64,000 bases of DNA from Candidatus Melainabacteria bacterium (GCA_003151275.1 PLXC01000159.1:54760-118759); one strand, 5' to 3'. Positions 27,441-35,557 are shown, counted from the stretch's first letter. Notes: generated by a model from the sequence alone, not told the origin. Made by a program: numbers and translations.

Positions 27441-28937
27441 ATGGCCAAGCAAGAAACAGACGCCAAAACGCTAAAGCTGGCTAAGGTACTCAAGAATGGG
27501 CACAACTGGAAGCAGCTTGCCCTGTGGAATGACGACGGATATTTTGCCCTTTCGACTGAGGATATCGGCGACGTTCCTGTGCGTTTGTTTCTGACTAATT
27601 CTTTGCTAGCAGATCTAGAAGACATAATCTATCGGCAGATAGTGAACGCGACTAGATTTCCTGGTGTGCGTATGGTGGTGATCACTCCGGACACACACTT
27701 TGGCTACGGCGTGCCAGTCGGATGCGTGCTGATTACGAACTATGCCGAAGGCGCGATCGCCATGGGACCGGTAGGATACGATATCGGTTGCGGCATGATG
27801 AGCGCCCGCTCGGACGTGCTGGCCGAAGCAGCGACGCCTGAAAAACGCCTTGAATTCAATCGCCTGGTCATGCAAGGCGTATCCATGGGCGCGGGCGGCC
27901 GCAGTCATAAATTAGGCAAAGTAAGCAAACCAGAATTCGAAAAATTGATTCGAGGCGGCGCTGAGTATTATGTGCACCATTATGGTGCCAGTTTTGATCG
28001 CAGCCAGGCGGAAAGACACTGCATTCCCGTAGACGACTCTTGGCAAGTACCATGGGGCGGTGCGGGGCGTCCAGAGCGCGGCATGGACCAGCTGGGAAGC
28101 CTCGGCGGCGGCAACCATTTCATCGAACTTCAACACGCCAAAGAAACCGGAACGTTGTTTGTTCAAGTGCACACAGGCAGTCGTGGATTTGGTCACGGGT
28201 TGGCCACCAACTATTTCGAGATTGCCAAAAACGAGCGTCAAGACACAATTACAGACATCGACCTTGGTTATTTCACACCTGAAAGTACGCATTACAAATC
28301 ATATTTGAATGCCGTCGCCGCCGGTGGCAATTTCGCGATCTTGAATCGTCTGGTAATTTTCGAACAAGTCGCAGAAGCCTTTGAAAAGGTTTTCCACTCT
28401 CAATTACACTTGTTCTATGAAATTAGTCACAACCTGGTGCAAAAAGAGTGGCATCCGGATTTCGGTGACGTTTGGGTGCATCGAAAAGGTGCGACGCGAG
28501 CATTTCCAGCTGGCTATCCCGCTTTGAAGGGCACTCAGTGGGAGTACACCGGACACCCTGTTCTCATTCCTGGCAGTAACAAAGATTGGAGCTACATCCT
28601 ACGACCGTTGCCTGGTGCAGTTAAAAGCGGCTTCTCCGTTAATCACGGAGCGGGACGCCGGCTTTCGCGCGGCGAGGCAAACAGGCAATTGTCCCAGCAC
28701 GCTATGGATGAGGCCTATCGAAAAGCAGGTGTGGTGGTGAATACAGATGGCCACGTACCATTGGACGAAGCAGCGCCTGCATATAAATCATCGACTGAAG
28801 TTGTAAAAGCCGTCGTCAATGCCGGCCTCGCCGAAATCGAATACACGCTGTGGCCACTTGCTTCTCTGAAAGGCGTTGATGAACGTCGCCCAAATAGAGG
28901 CGATAAATCGAAGCAGAAGACGGGCAAGCATTATTAA
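27441..28937 (+). CDS. rtcB: RNA-splicing ligase RtcB
   Basis: A 498 aa RNA ligase joining 2',3'-cyclic phosphate or 3'-phosphate ends to 5'-OH ends with GTP and Mn2+. Visible are TPDTHFGYGVPVG, the metal ligand Cys in GYDIGCGM, GGGNHFIEL, VQVHTGSRGFGHG and the guanylylated histidine in SVNHGAGRRLSRG (His402). The length fits the longer bacterial branch. No RtcR-type regulator or RtcA cyclase is adjacent. Its 3' end overlaps the opposing GGDEF gene by 4 bp. Confidence 0.97.
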   Translation: MAKQETDAKTLKLAKVLKNGHNWKQLALWNDDGYFALSTEDIGDVPVRLFLTNSLLADLEDIIYRQIVNATRFPGVRMVVITPDTHFGYGVPVGCVLITNYAEGAIAMGPVGYDIGCGMMSARSDVLAEAATPEKRLEFNRLVMQGVSMGAGGRSHKLGKVSKPEFEKLIRGGAEYYVHHYGASFDRSQAERHCIPVDDSWQVPWGGAGRPERGMDQLGSLGGGNHFIELQHAKETGTLFVQVHTGSRGFGHGLATNYFEIAKNERQDTITDIDLGYFTPESTHYKSYLNAVAAGGNFAILNRLVIFEQVAEAFEKVFHSQLHLFYEISHNLVQKEWHPDFGDVWVHRKGATRAFPAGYPALKGTQWEYTGHPVLIPGSNKDWSYILRPLPGAVKSGFSVNHGAGRRLSRGEANRQLSQHAMDEAYRKAGVVVNTDGHVPLDEAAPAYKSSTEVVKAVVNAGLAEIEYTLWPLASLKGVDERRPNRGDKSKQKTGKHY

Positions 28938-29638
28938 ACTGAGAAAACTCTGTCGCCACCGCGAGCGATGGCAAATTCCAGAGCTTCTGATGCTCTGCCA
29001 ATTAGATGATCATATTCTTCAGCGTGCGTCGGAAAGGCCGCGACACCAAGGCTTGCCGTCACAGAAAAGCTTTGCCAATTATGCGTGATCGCCTGATTGC
29101 CGACACGTTGACGAATTCTTTCTGCTAGTAACGAGGCTCCCGCAGCGTGAGTTTGCGGTAGCACAATGCAGAACTCATGCTCAGTATATTTGGCTGGAAT
29201 ATCTATTTCACGAACAGCGCCGCGCAGCACATTGGCCACTACTTTGAGTACAGCTTCGCCAGTTAGATGACCGTACTGCTGAGTGACTGCGTCAAAATCA
29301 TCAATAGACAACATGCATAGCGAAACAGCATGTTTGTAACGCGCGGCTCTGCCAAGTTCCGCTTTGAGCTCTTTGAGAAACGTGCGGTAGTTATAAAGCT
29401 CGGTCAACCCATCAAGCAGCGCCAGACGCTCGATGTCTTCTCCTCGCGCAGACGACATCGTTGCTGCCTGTTGCTGCGGATTGCCTAATTTCTCAATGTC
29501 GCGCACACGATTGAGGATGCTTTGCTCACCCAGGTAGCCGTCTGTCGGTATGCCACGTCGTCTCTTACTGTCCGCAAAAATGCGCTGCAAACGATTTTCT
29601 TTTTCGGGTTCAGCAACCGGTTGCTCCGACATGGACAT
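28934..29638 (-). CDS. GGDEF-domain protein with degenerate active site
   Basis: A 234 aa soluble protein: ~65 residue polar N-terminus, then a GGDEF fold with LALLDGLTELYNYRTFLKEL and the C-terminal TASLGVAAFP. The signature is TEHEF (152-156) instead of GGDEF. The first metal Asp is Ser (LSIDDF) and the ND pair after it is TQ. The allosteric RxxD (Arg143, Asp146), five residues before the signature, is intact. It is unlikely to make c-di-GMP but could bind it. The start ATG at 29638 is preceded by a GGGAG ribosome site. Confidence 0.9.
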   Translation of the reverse strand: MSMSEQPVAEPEKENRLQRIFADSKRRRGIPTDGYLGEQSILNRVRDIEKLGNPQQQAATMSSARGEDIERLALLDGLTELYNYRTFLKELKAELGRAARYKHAVSLCMLSIDDFDAVTQQYGHLTGEAVLKVVANVLRGAVREIDIPAKYTEHEFCIVLPQTHAAGASLLAERIRQRVGNQAITHNWQSFSVTASLGVAAFPTHAEEYDHLIGRASEALEFAIARGGDRVFSV

Positions 29639-29723
29639 CTCCCTTTTACACGGACGCTGTTCAAGCGCCTATCCCAACAAGAGTAGTGTAGCTTTTCCCA
29701 GTCGCTGATTTGAGCTTGGCAAG

Positions 29724-30044
29724 TCACTTCTTTTTTGTTATCAGCAGACGTTTCAAAGGCTTTTTGTTCTTGGCGTGCCACTTCACAATTTTTTTGCAGT
29801 CGTCTTTATTGACCTTGCCATAAATCGAGTCATCGATAGACATAATCGGTCCATACTTACACAGGCCGAAGCATTCAGCCTTTTTGACGTGGTAAAAATC
29901 TTCGAGACCGCGCTTGCCGATCGCTTTCTTAAGTCCTTTTATTAAAGCATCAGAATCCCGCCGTGAACAGGCTTTGCCTTTCACGCAGACCAGTAAAGTT
30001 TTTGAACAGCTACTCAACGTTATGCGCCTTACCGGAGATGTCAA
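29724..30044 (-). CDS. Thioredoxin-like [2Fe-2S] ferredoxin
   Basis: A 106 aa or slightly shorter protein with four cysteines in the pattern of the thioredoxin-fold 2Fe-2S ferredoxins and NuoE: Cys20, Cys26, Cys58 and Cys62 (LVCVKGKACSRRD and AECFGLCKYGP). The lysine-rich C-terminus is unusual. It serves as an electron carrier of unknown partner. The start is uncertain: TTG 30044 opens the frame, while a second TTG at 30017 has a better AAGG site upstream. Both keep all four cysteines. Confidence 0.8.
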   Translation of the reverse strand: MTSPVRRITLSSCSKTLLVCVKGKACSRRDSDALIKGLKKAIGKRGLEDFYHVKKAECFGLCKYGPIMSIDDSIYGKVNKDDCKKIVKWHAKNKKPLKRLLITKKK

Positions 30045-30263
30045 TCGTAACGATGTTTTGCCTACTTTCCTTAGATCTAAAGGCTAGTTAGCGTTTTGTG
30101 ACTGGCAATAGCCAAGATTGGTTCCACAACGGGAAACAAAACCAATCTTGCAAACGAACCAAAGTTCCAATGTATTCGGCACCACATATAGTGCCTGGAC
30201 GTACGAGTTATTGGATATGGCGGCGTGCAGATCCGGCTAGTGCCGCGACGTACAAATGGGTAC

Positions 30264-30301
30264 GACGGTGCGCAAATCCGACGACGGTGCGCAAATTCGG
30301 C
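30264..30301. repeat. 19-bp tandem duplication
   Basis: GACGGTGCGCAAATCCGAC at 30264-30282 is followed directly by a near copy starting at 30283 (GACGGTGCGCAAATTCGGC). It lies just downstream of the EamA transporter stop in an otherwise empty 270-base gap that also holds CGACGTAC-like direct repeats. Confidence 0.6.
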
Positions 30302-30317
30302 CAGGGACGCGACGAGG

Positions 30318-31340
30318 TTAATGAGAATGACGGTGGTGCAGATCGGGCAAGTGTGGATGAGAATGCTCCACCGGTTCATGATCATGCCAGTGAGAATGAC
30401 GCAAAGAAGCTGGCTGCCCTTCATGCTTGTGGTTGTGATGCCCGTCGTCATGACCGTGTTCGTGCGTGTGCGACATAATCTCATGAGCGTGAGCGTGTTC
30501 ATGACGGTCACGAAGCAAAACAGCTATTGACGCGACCAACATTGCAGCGGCCACCAGCTGCACAGAAGTGAGCCGTTCACCTAATGTCAGGGCGGCGATA
30601 CCGATTCCCCAAAATGGTGCACTGGCAAAGATACTCTGCGACCGTGTTGCGCCAAGTTTTTGGGCTGCCGCTATGTAACATGTAATACTCACACCATAGC
30701 AAAGCACACCAATAATGATGGCACTCAACAACGTAGTTGGTGAAGCATGCAGTGGCTGCATCACACAGCCCAAGGCGAAGTTAACACCTCCGGCCATCAA
30801 TCCTTTCCAGAATGTGAATTGCACTGGCGAGATGCCGTCGATCACCGCTGTAAGATTGTTGTCGAGCGACCACAGCAAACAAGCCGTCGCTGCGGCTGCC
30901 GCTGCAATCCACCCAGCCGTTCCAGCTCCGGCTGACAGCAGGAGTGCCGCGGCTGTTGTGCCGATCACGCCAATCACGCCGAGCTTGCCCAGATGCTCCT
31001 TAAAAATCAGTGCCGCCAGAACGGCGGTGAAAGGCGACTCTAGACACAAATACATCGACACTGTGGACGCAGGTGCGAGGCTAAGTGCAAACATGTAAGC
31101 AGGTGCCGCACATCCGCCGCAAATTAAGGCGCCCAGAAGCTTAGCTCGACTCGATTTCGGCACACCGAAGCGCTTGCCTTTGTGCTGCCGTAAGACCAGC
31201 GGCAACGAGCCCAATGAAGCACCAAGATACAAAAGACCGGCTAGCTGAAAGGGTGAAAATGATGTTACGACAGCCTTTCCAGCAGGCGCCGAAGCCCCAA
31301 ACAATGCCGCCGAGAGCAACGCTAGAAGAACTGGATTCAA
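30318..31340 (-). CDS. EamA/DMT-family transporter with histidine-rich C-terminal tail
   Basis: 340 aa in total. Residues 1-275 hold about ten TM helices in two EamA repeats (LLALLSAALFGASAPAGKAV; LESPFTAVLAALIF; FWGIGIAALTLGERL). The last ~64 residues contain 23 histidines, including HEHAHAH, HTHEHGHDDGHHNHKH and HSHPH. This tail is very likely a metal-binding cytoplasmic extension, as in zinc or nickel transporters, and suggests a metal-linked efflux or regulation role unlike the usual metabolite exporters. It starts with TTG 31340, with GAGGAAG inside the end of the upstream gene (2-bp gap), so it is translationally coupled to 31343-32233. Confidence 0.88.
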   Translation of the reverse strand: MNPVLLALLSAALFGASAPAGKAVVTSFSPFQLAGLLYLGASLGSLPLVLRQHKGKRFGVPKSSRAKLLGALICGGCAAPAYMFALSLAPASTVSMYLCLESPFTAVLAALIFKEHLGKLGVIGVIGTTAAALLLSAGAGTAGWIAAAAAATACLLWSLDNNLTAVIDGISPVQFTFWKGLMAGGVNFALGCVMQPLHASPTTLLSAIIIGVLCYGVSITCYIAAAQKLGATRSQSIFASAPFWGIGIAALTLGERLTSVQLVAAAMLVASIAVLLRDRHEHAHAHEIMSHTHEHGHDDGHHNHKHEGQPASLRHSHWHDHEPVEHSHPHLPDLHHRHSH

Positions 31341-31342
31341 AG

Positions 31343-32233
31343 CTAGAGCTTCCTCATCAGGCGCATAATCTCTAAAAGCTCACGCGACATCAGACCAATC
31401 GCCGCCCGCAGATCGTTCAGCATCGCTACTCGATTATCAAGCATATCAATCGAGACTTGATGGGTCTGAGCAACCGTTCCGGACAATAGCGCGATGCGTC
31501 TTTGTCCCTCTTTGCTCTTTGGCGGAGGGATACGCTTAATTTGAACCCAGCGTTGGATAAGGATATCTCGCCGTGACAGCCCCGTGCCCCCGGGGATGGG
31601 CTCATTAAGAAAATTCCAAACCGGTGCTGGAATGTCTTTGTCTTTTGTCGTGCTCAAGCAAAAAAATCTGGCGAGCATGTTTGGATCAATGCTGGAGCTT
31701 CTCTTTTCGCCACTTGACTGCTTCAGTGCGTATGTTGAGATACCGGTTGAAATAGCACCAGCTGCAACTTCCAGAATGTTTCCAGCATTCTGATAAGGAG
31801 TAGTTGTTCCGACTTGAACTCCTGAGCCAATCATTGCAAATGCGCCGCCGCTGACAAAGTTCGTAATGTTGTTCAAACGAATTGCCTTGTCTCTGTGCGA
31901 TTCGAGCACGTTCTTCAGCTCACCAGAAATTGTCATCTCATCGTCAACGTCCGAGATAACATCTCTGGTTTCAAGAAATGTAGTCAAGAGAATTTCGGTC
32001 ATCTCTTGCTTCACATACAGAAAATGGGGGTCTCGTTTTTTCGCCTCGTCTGACGGCGATTTATCTCGCAATTCTTGGAGTTGCAAGATATAAGGCGTAA
32101 TGCCAATGTCTTTGGCGACCTCACGTGCAGCGGGCGACAGCGTGCTGAGCAAATCTGCTGCATTACATTTTTGAGGTCCTAGTGCTAATCCCAAAAAAAG
32201 GATAAGAACTGCTGTACGTTGCCAACTTTTCAT
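31343..32233 (-). CDS. Secreted hypothetical protein
   Basis: A 296 aa protein with a signal peptide (RTAVLILFLGLALGPQKCNA, cut near NAADLL). The mature part is helical: a charged N-terminal half with EEM-type segments, a Gly/Ala-rich middle (NFVSGGAFAMIGSG; ILEVAAGAISTGIS) that may insert in a membrane, then a basic helix-rich end. No family is recognised. It is first gene of a two-gene unit with the His-tail transporter, so the two may work together. The promoter region it shares with the PKS operon contains several palindromes. Confidence 0.7.
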   Translation of the reverse strand: MKSWQRTAVLILFLGLALGPQKCNAADLLSTLSPAAREVAKDIGITPYILQLQELRDKSPSDEAKKRDPHFLYVKQEMTEILLTTFLETRDVISDVDDEMTISGELKNVLESHRDKAIRLNNITNFVSGGAFAMIGSGVQVGTTTPYQNAGNILEVAAGAISTGISTYALKQSSGEKRSSSIDPNMLARFFCLSTTKDKDIPAPVWNFLNEPIPGGTGLSRRDILIQRWVQIKRIPPPKSKEGQRRIALLSGTVAQTHQVSIDMLDNRVAMLNDLRAAIGLMSRELLEIMRLMRKL

Positions 32234-32264
32234 ATCGCCGAAACCTAAGAAAACGCTCAGAATT

Positions 32265-32297
32265 GGTCACCGGTTGTGACAACACGAACATTGTCAC
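32265..32297. promoter_or_regulatory. Operator-like GTGAC half-sites in a divergent promoter
   Basis: GTCAC (32266-32270) and GTGAC (32276-32280) are inverted with 5-base spacing. GTGACAA (32276-32282) and TTGTCAC (32291-32297) form a second perfect inverted pair with 8-base spacing. They lie between the divergent genes starting at 32233 and 32459 and resemble overlapping sites for a dimeric repressor. Confidence 0.5.
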
Positions 32298-32349
32298 CAT
32301 AACAATAGAAAAAATCAAATGCTAGGTAGTGTAACCTGGCGAATGACGG

Positions 32350-32380
32350 GCTTTACGTAGTACACTTGTCTACGTAAAGC
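32350..32380. promoter_or_regulatory. Perfect 11-bp inverted repeat upstream of the type III PKS operon
   Basis: GCTTTACGTAG (32350-32360) and CTACGTAAAGC (32370-32380) are exact reverse complements around a 9-base spacer, 79 bases ahead of the first operon gene. No T-run follows, so an operator or an RNA hairpin is more likely than a terminator. Confidence 0.6.
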
Positions 32381-32458
32381 TGAAGCTGCAGAACAACTTC
32401 CGAAAAGTTGCGAGCTCAGCAATCCGCACTCTTGTACGAAGGTTCAAGGAATTGATCG

Positions 32459-33160
32459 ATGCTTACTCGTAAGCGTGTAGCCGAACTTATGGACGATCCA
32501 GCGCTCGACGATACGAGTCATATAGAAGCTTTGCGTGGTCTAGAGAGACTCAACCTGGTCAGTACGAGCGCTTCTTTGCTCTGGTCTCAAATCAAGCCAT
32601 TGGCGAAACAAAATCTGGCAAAACCGTTGCGCATTCTCGACATTGCCACCGGAGGCGGTGACATTCCAGTTTCGTTATACAAAACTGCAGAACTGGACCA
32701 GGTCAAACTCGAGATCGTGGGAGCGGATATAAGCCCGACTTCAATAAAATATTCGACTAAGTATGCGCAACAGAAGCAAGCAACAGTGGACTTCATTGAA
32801 TTGGACGTTTTGAAAGATGAATTACCTGGCGGCTTCGATGTCGTAATGACCTCTCTTTTCACGCACCATCTTGATCCACCTGAAGTGATCGCTTTGCTCG
32901 TGAAGATGGCGAACTCAGCATCTCAAATGGTGCTCGTCAATGACTTGGTGCGCAGCGAAATTTCGTTTGCCTTAGTTTGGCTAGGCACCCGCTTGTTAAG
33001 CCGCTCGCCAATTGTTCAATATGATGGTCCCGTATCGGTTCAAGGTTCATTTACCGGCAAAGAATTGCAATCAATGGGTCTTAAAGCGGGACTGGACGGG
33101 TGCTCTGTAAAATCGTGTCCTCCGTGCCGACAACTTTTGATTTGGAGGCGCAATGCTTGA
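32459..33160 (+). CDS. Class I SAM-dependent methyltransferase of the PKS operon
   Basis: A 233 aa UbiE/Methyltransf_25-like enzyme: an N-terminal helical cap (1-55, RKRVAELMDDPALD), motif I RILDIATGGGDIPVSL, an acidic end at IVGADIS, and motif FDVVMTSLFTHHL. The C-terminal basic/Cys stretch KSCPPCRQLLIWRR is conserved-looking. It likely methylates the ring or hydroxyl of the polyketide made by the third gene. AAGGA precedes the start by 8 bases. The stop overlaps the next gene by 8 bp. Confidence 0.88.
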   Translation: MLTRKRVAELMDDPALDDTSHIEALRGLERLNLVSTSASLLWSQIKPLAKQNLAKPLRILDIATGGGDIPVSLYKTAELDQVKLEIVGADISPTSIKYSTKYAQQKQATVDFIELDVLKDELPGGFDVVMTSLFTHHLDPPEVIALLVKMANSASQMVLVNDLVRSEISFALVWLGTRLLSRSPIVQYDGPVSVQGSFTGKELQSMGLKAGLDGCSVKSCPPCRQLLIWRRNA

Positions 33161-34337
33161 GGGCGAAGCTTCATTGAAACAGATTTCGCAAGACTGGGAT
33201 CTAGTAATAATTGGCGCGGGTCCTGCCGGCGCATTCGCGGCATACCTGTTGGCTCAATTTTCGTCTAAGATTTTGCTAGTGGACAAATCACACTTTCCGC
33301 GCCCGAAGGTTTGCGGTTGTTGCATCAACAATGCGGCAATTAGTCTGCTTGAGTCGAATTCCCTGGCGCATGTGTTGGCAGATCAAGGAGCTGTTCAACT
33401 CAAACAACTATGCTTGTTCGATGCCACTCAGAGAGCCAGAATAAATTTACCAAGGGGCGTTTCGCTCTCGAGAAATCGATTTGATTCGGAGTTGGTAAAA
33501 GCAGCCATGGCAAGGGGTGTAACCTTCGTGCCCGGCGTTTCAGCTCAGGTTCTCGAGGCGTTCCCTGATCACAGATCCGTGCAGCTTCGCGCAAGTGATT
33601 GTGAGCAGAACGTAAATGCAAAAGTCGTTTTAGTCGCAGATGGGTTGAACGGCCGTTCTCTTGAACGTCATCCCCACTTCAACTTTGTCACCGAGACAAA
33701 CTCGAGATTTGGCTGTGGCACAATTATGCAGGACGCTCCTGAATTTTATCAAGCAGGCCAAATATACATGGCGTGCGCCTCCGGAGGGTATGTCGGATTG
33801 GTGCGACTGGAAGATGGAAGAGTGGATGTTGCCGCGGCAATCGATCGCAATTTTTCGCGAGCAAACGCGGGTCCTGCAAAAGCTGCTGCCAAAATCTTGC
33901 AGCTAAGTAACTTACCTGTGCCAGCTGCACTGATCGATTCTCACTGGCTCGGCACTGAAGCTCTTACTCGCAAGCGTAAACACATTGCAGGCGAGAGAAT
34001 CTTCATCCTGGGCGATGCATGCGGATACGCGGAGCCCTTCACCGGCGAGGGAATAGCGTGGGCGCTAACATCCGCCGCAGGCGTAGTCGACCTTGTCCTA
34101 TCGGCGATGATCCAATGGTCACCATCATTGATCACTAACTGGCAGCAAAAACACAAAGAGATGATTCAAGTAAGGCAAGATCGAAGCAAAACAATTGCTC
34201 TGGGATTGCGGAATGATCAGCTGCGCCATTTTGCCATGCCAATCATTTCGTCTTTTCCCTTTATTGCAACCTCGATCATAAACCTTATTGCGGAACCGAC
34301 CGTCGTTCGACATGACAAACCACAAAATGCAGCCTGA
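33153..34337 (+). CDS. FAD-dependent oxidoreductase (geranylgeranyl reductase/hydroxylase-like)
   Basis: A 394 aa flavoprotein. FAD motif LVIIGAGPAGAFAAYLL (residues 18-34), the KVCGCCINNAA segment typical of the geranylgeranyl-reductase group, VVLVADGLNGRS, and the second FAD motif FILGDACGYAEPFTGEGI are all visible. It could reduce an alkyl chain or hydroxylate an aromatic ring. Between a methyltransferase and a type III PKS it fits the tailoring hydroxylase slot seen in the Streptomyces srsABC phenolic lipid pathway. It starts at ATG 33153, GGAGG four bases upstream. Confidence 0.9.
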   Translation: MLEGEASLKQISQDWDLVIIGAGPAGAFAAYLLAQFSSKILLVDKSHFPRPKVCGCCINNAAISLLESNSLAHVLADQGAVQLKQLCLFDATQRARINLPRGVSLSRNRFDSELVKAAMARGVTFVPGVSAQVLEAFPDHRSVQLRASDCEQNVNAKVVLVADGLNGRSLERHPHFNFVTETNSRFGCGTIMQDAPEFYQAGQIYMACASGGYVGLVRLEDGRVDVAAAIDRNFSRANAGPAKAAAKILQLSNLPVPAALIDSHWLGTEALTRKRKHIAGERIFILGDACGYAEPFTGEGIAWALTSAAGVVDLVLSAMIQWSPSLITNWQQKHKEMIQVRQDRSKTIALGLRNDQLRHFAMPIISSFPFIATSIINLIAEPTVVRHDKPQNAA

Positions 34338-34358
34338 ATCTCAGCAAGGACGTAACAA

Positions 34359-35435
34359 GTGTCATCTTCAATAATTGGCTTAGGCACGGCATTACCAACG
34401 AATTCGGTAAGCCAAATCGAATCTTATCGCCTCGCTAAGATTCTTTGCTGCCACACGGATAAACAAGAGCGTGTGCTGGAACAGGTTTATAAAAAATCTG
34501 GAATCCAAAGTCGTTCCACAATATTACATAAAAAGTCTGATCAATTTGTGGGCGAGAATTTTTTTCGAAAGCCTCTAACCATCTCTGATACAGGGCCTTC
34601 GACTGCTGAGCGCATGGCTGTGTACGAACAGGAAGTGGAACCCTTAGCTTCACAGGCATGTCGTGGTGCTCTTTATCAATCTGGAATCGACGCAGAAACA
34701 ATCACTCATTTAGTGACCGTTTCTTGCACAGGTTTTTATGCGCCTGGATTTGATCTGCAATTGTTTAAGTCGTTGTCCCTTAAACCCACCGTTAGACGCA
34801 CCCACATTGGCTTCATGGGCTGCCACGGCGCACTCAATGGTTTACGAGTGGCAAACAGTCTGTGCGCTGAAAACTCGAATAATGTTGTACTTATTTGTGC
34901 AACCGAGCTTTGTTCAATGCACTTTCAGTACGGCTGGTCAAAGGAATCTCTTGTTTCCAATTCTCTTTTTGCCGATGGATCGGCTGCATTGTTGATGAGA
35001 AGCGGTTCGAACAGTCTTAATTACGCAGACGAAATTTCGTACGTGGTTCCAGATTCGGAGGAGGCAATGAGTTGGCGAATTGGCGACGCAGGATTTATTA
35101 TGAGTCTTGCCAACTACGTCCCTGAGCTAATCCGTAATCACTTGCCGCCGTTGATGACAAACTGGCTATCGTCAAACGGGCTAGCAATGAGCGATGTGAA
35201 GGGCTGGGCAGTACATCCTGGCGGCCCAAGGATTTTGGATGCCGTGGAGAATGCCTTAAAACTGGATGCCGAAGCCTTATCCGCCTCCAGAGCAATCTTG
35301 GCTGAGTGTGGCAATATGTCATCACCGACGGTGCTTTTCATACTGCAGCGACTGCTCGCGATCGGCGATAAATTGCCCTGTGTAATTTTAGGCTTTGGTC
35401 CTGGTCTAACAGTCGAAGCGGCCCTCATCCGTTAA
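34359..35435 (+). CDS. Type III polyketide synthase (chalcone/stilbene synthase family)
   Basis: A 358 aa thiolase-fold homodimeric synthase. The catalytic triad is visible: Cys155 in GFMGCHGALNGL, His286 in WAVHPGGPRIL and Asn319 in AECGNMSSPTVLF. The Gly-rich CoA-binding end LGFGPGLTVEA is present. It extends an acyl-CoA starter with malonyl-CoA and cyclises it to alkylresorcinol, alkylpyrone or similar. The start is GTG 34359, 21 bp after the flavoprotein stop, with AAGGA upstream. It is the last gene of the operon and is followed by a palindromic repeat array. Confidence 0.95.
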   Translation: MSSSIIGLGTALPTNSVSQIESYRLAKILCCHTDKQERVLEQVYKKSGIQSRSTILHKKSDQFVGENFFRKPLTISDTGPSTAERMAVYEQEVEPLASQACRGALYQSGIDAETITHLVTVSCTGFYAPGFDLQLFKSLSLKPTVRRTHIGFMGCHGALNGLRVANSLCAENSNNVVLICATELCSMHFQYGWSKESLVSNSLFADGSAALLMRSGSNSLNYADEISYVVPDSEEAMSWRIGDAGFIMSLANYVPELIRNHLPPLMTNWLSSNGLAMSDVKGWAVHPGGPRILDAVENALKLDAEALSASRAILAECGNMSSPTVLFILQRLLAIGDKLPCVILGFGPGLTVEAALIR

Positions 35436-35436
35436 A

Positions 35437-35557
35437 CCTGGCAGCGCCGGCACCCTGCCGGCATCTAACCCGAAAGCGCCATCTAACCTGAGAGCACCAG
35501 CAGCTAACCTGGGAGCGCCAGCATCCGCTGGCATCTAGCCTAAGAGCGCCGCGCGAC
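35437..35557. repeat. Array of degenerate palindromic repeats, copy group 2
   Basis: About five degenerate units follow the PKS stop. Each has GAGAGC/GGCAGC-type starts and AGCGCC, some with complete palindromes (GCCGGC-ACCCT-GCCGGC at about 35447-35463; GCCAGC-ATCC-GCTGGC near 35517-35532), separated by CATCTAAC-like joins. The same element recurs at 14598-14625 and 50793-50822. Confidence 0.7.

Noticed and set aside
30077..30511. Frames antisense to the His-rich tail
   Set aside because: Long open frames here come from the GTG/CAC-rich codons of the histidine tail read on other frames.
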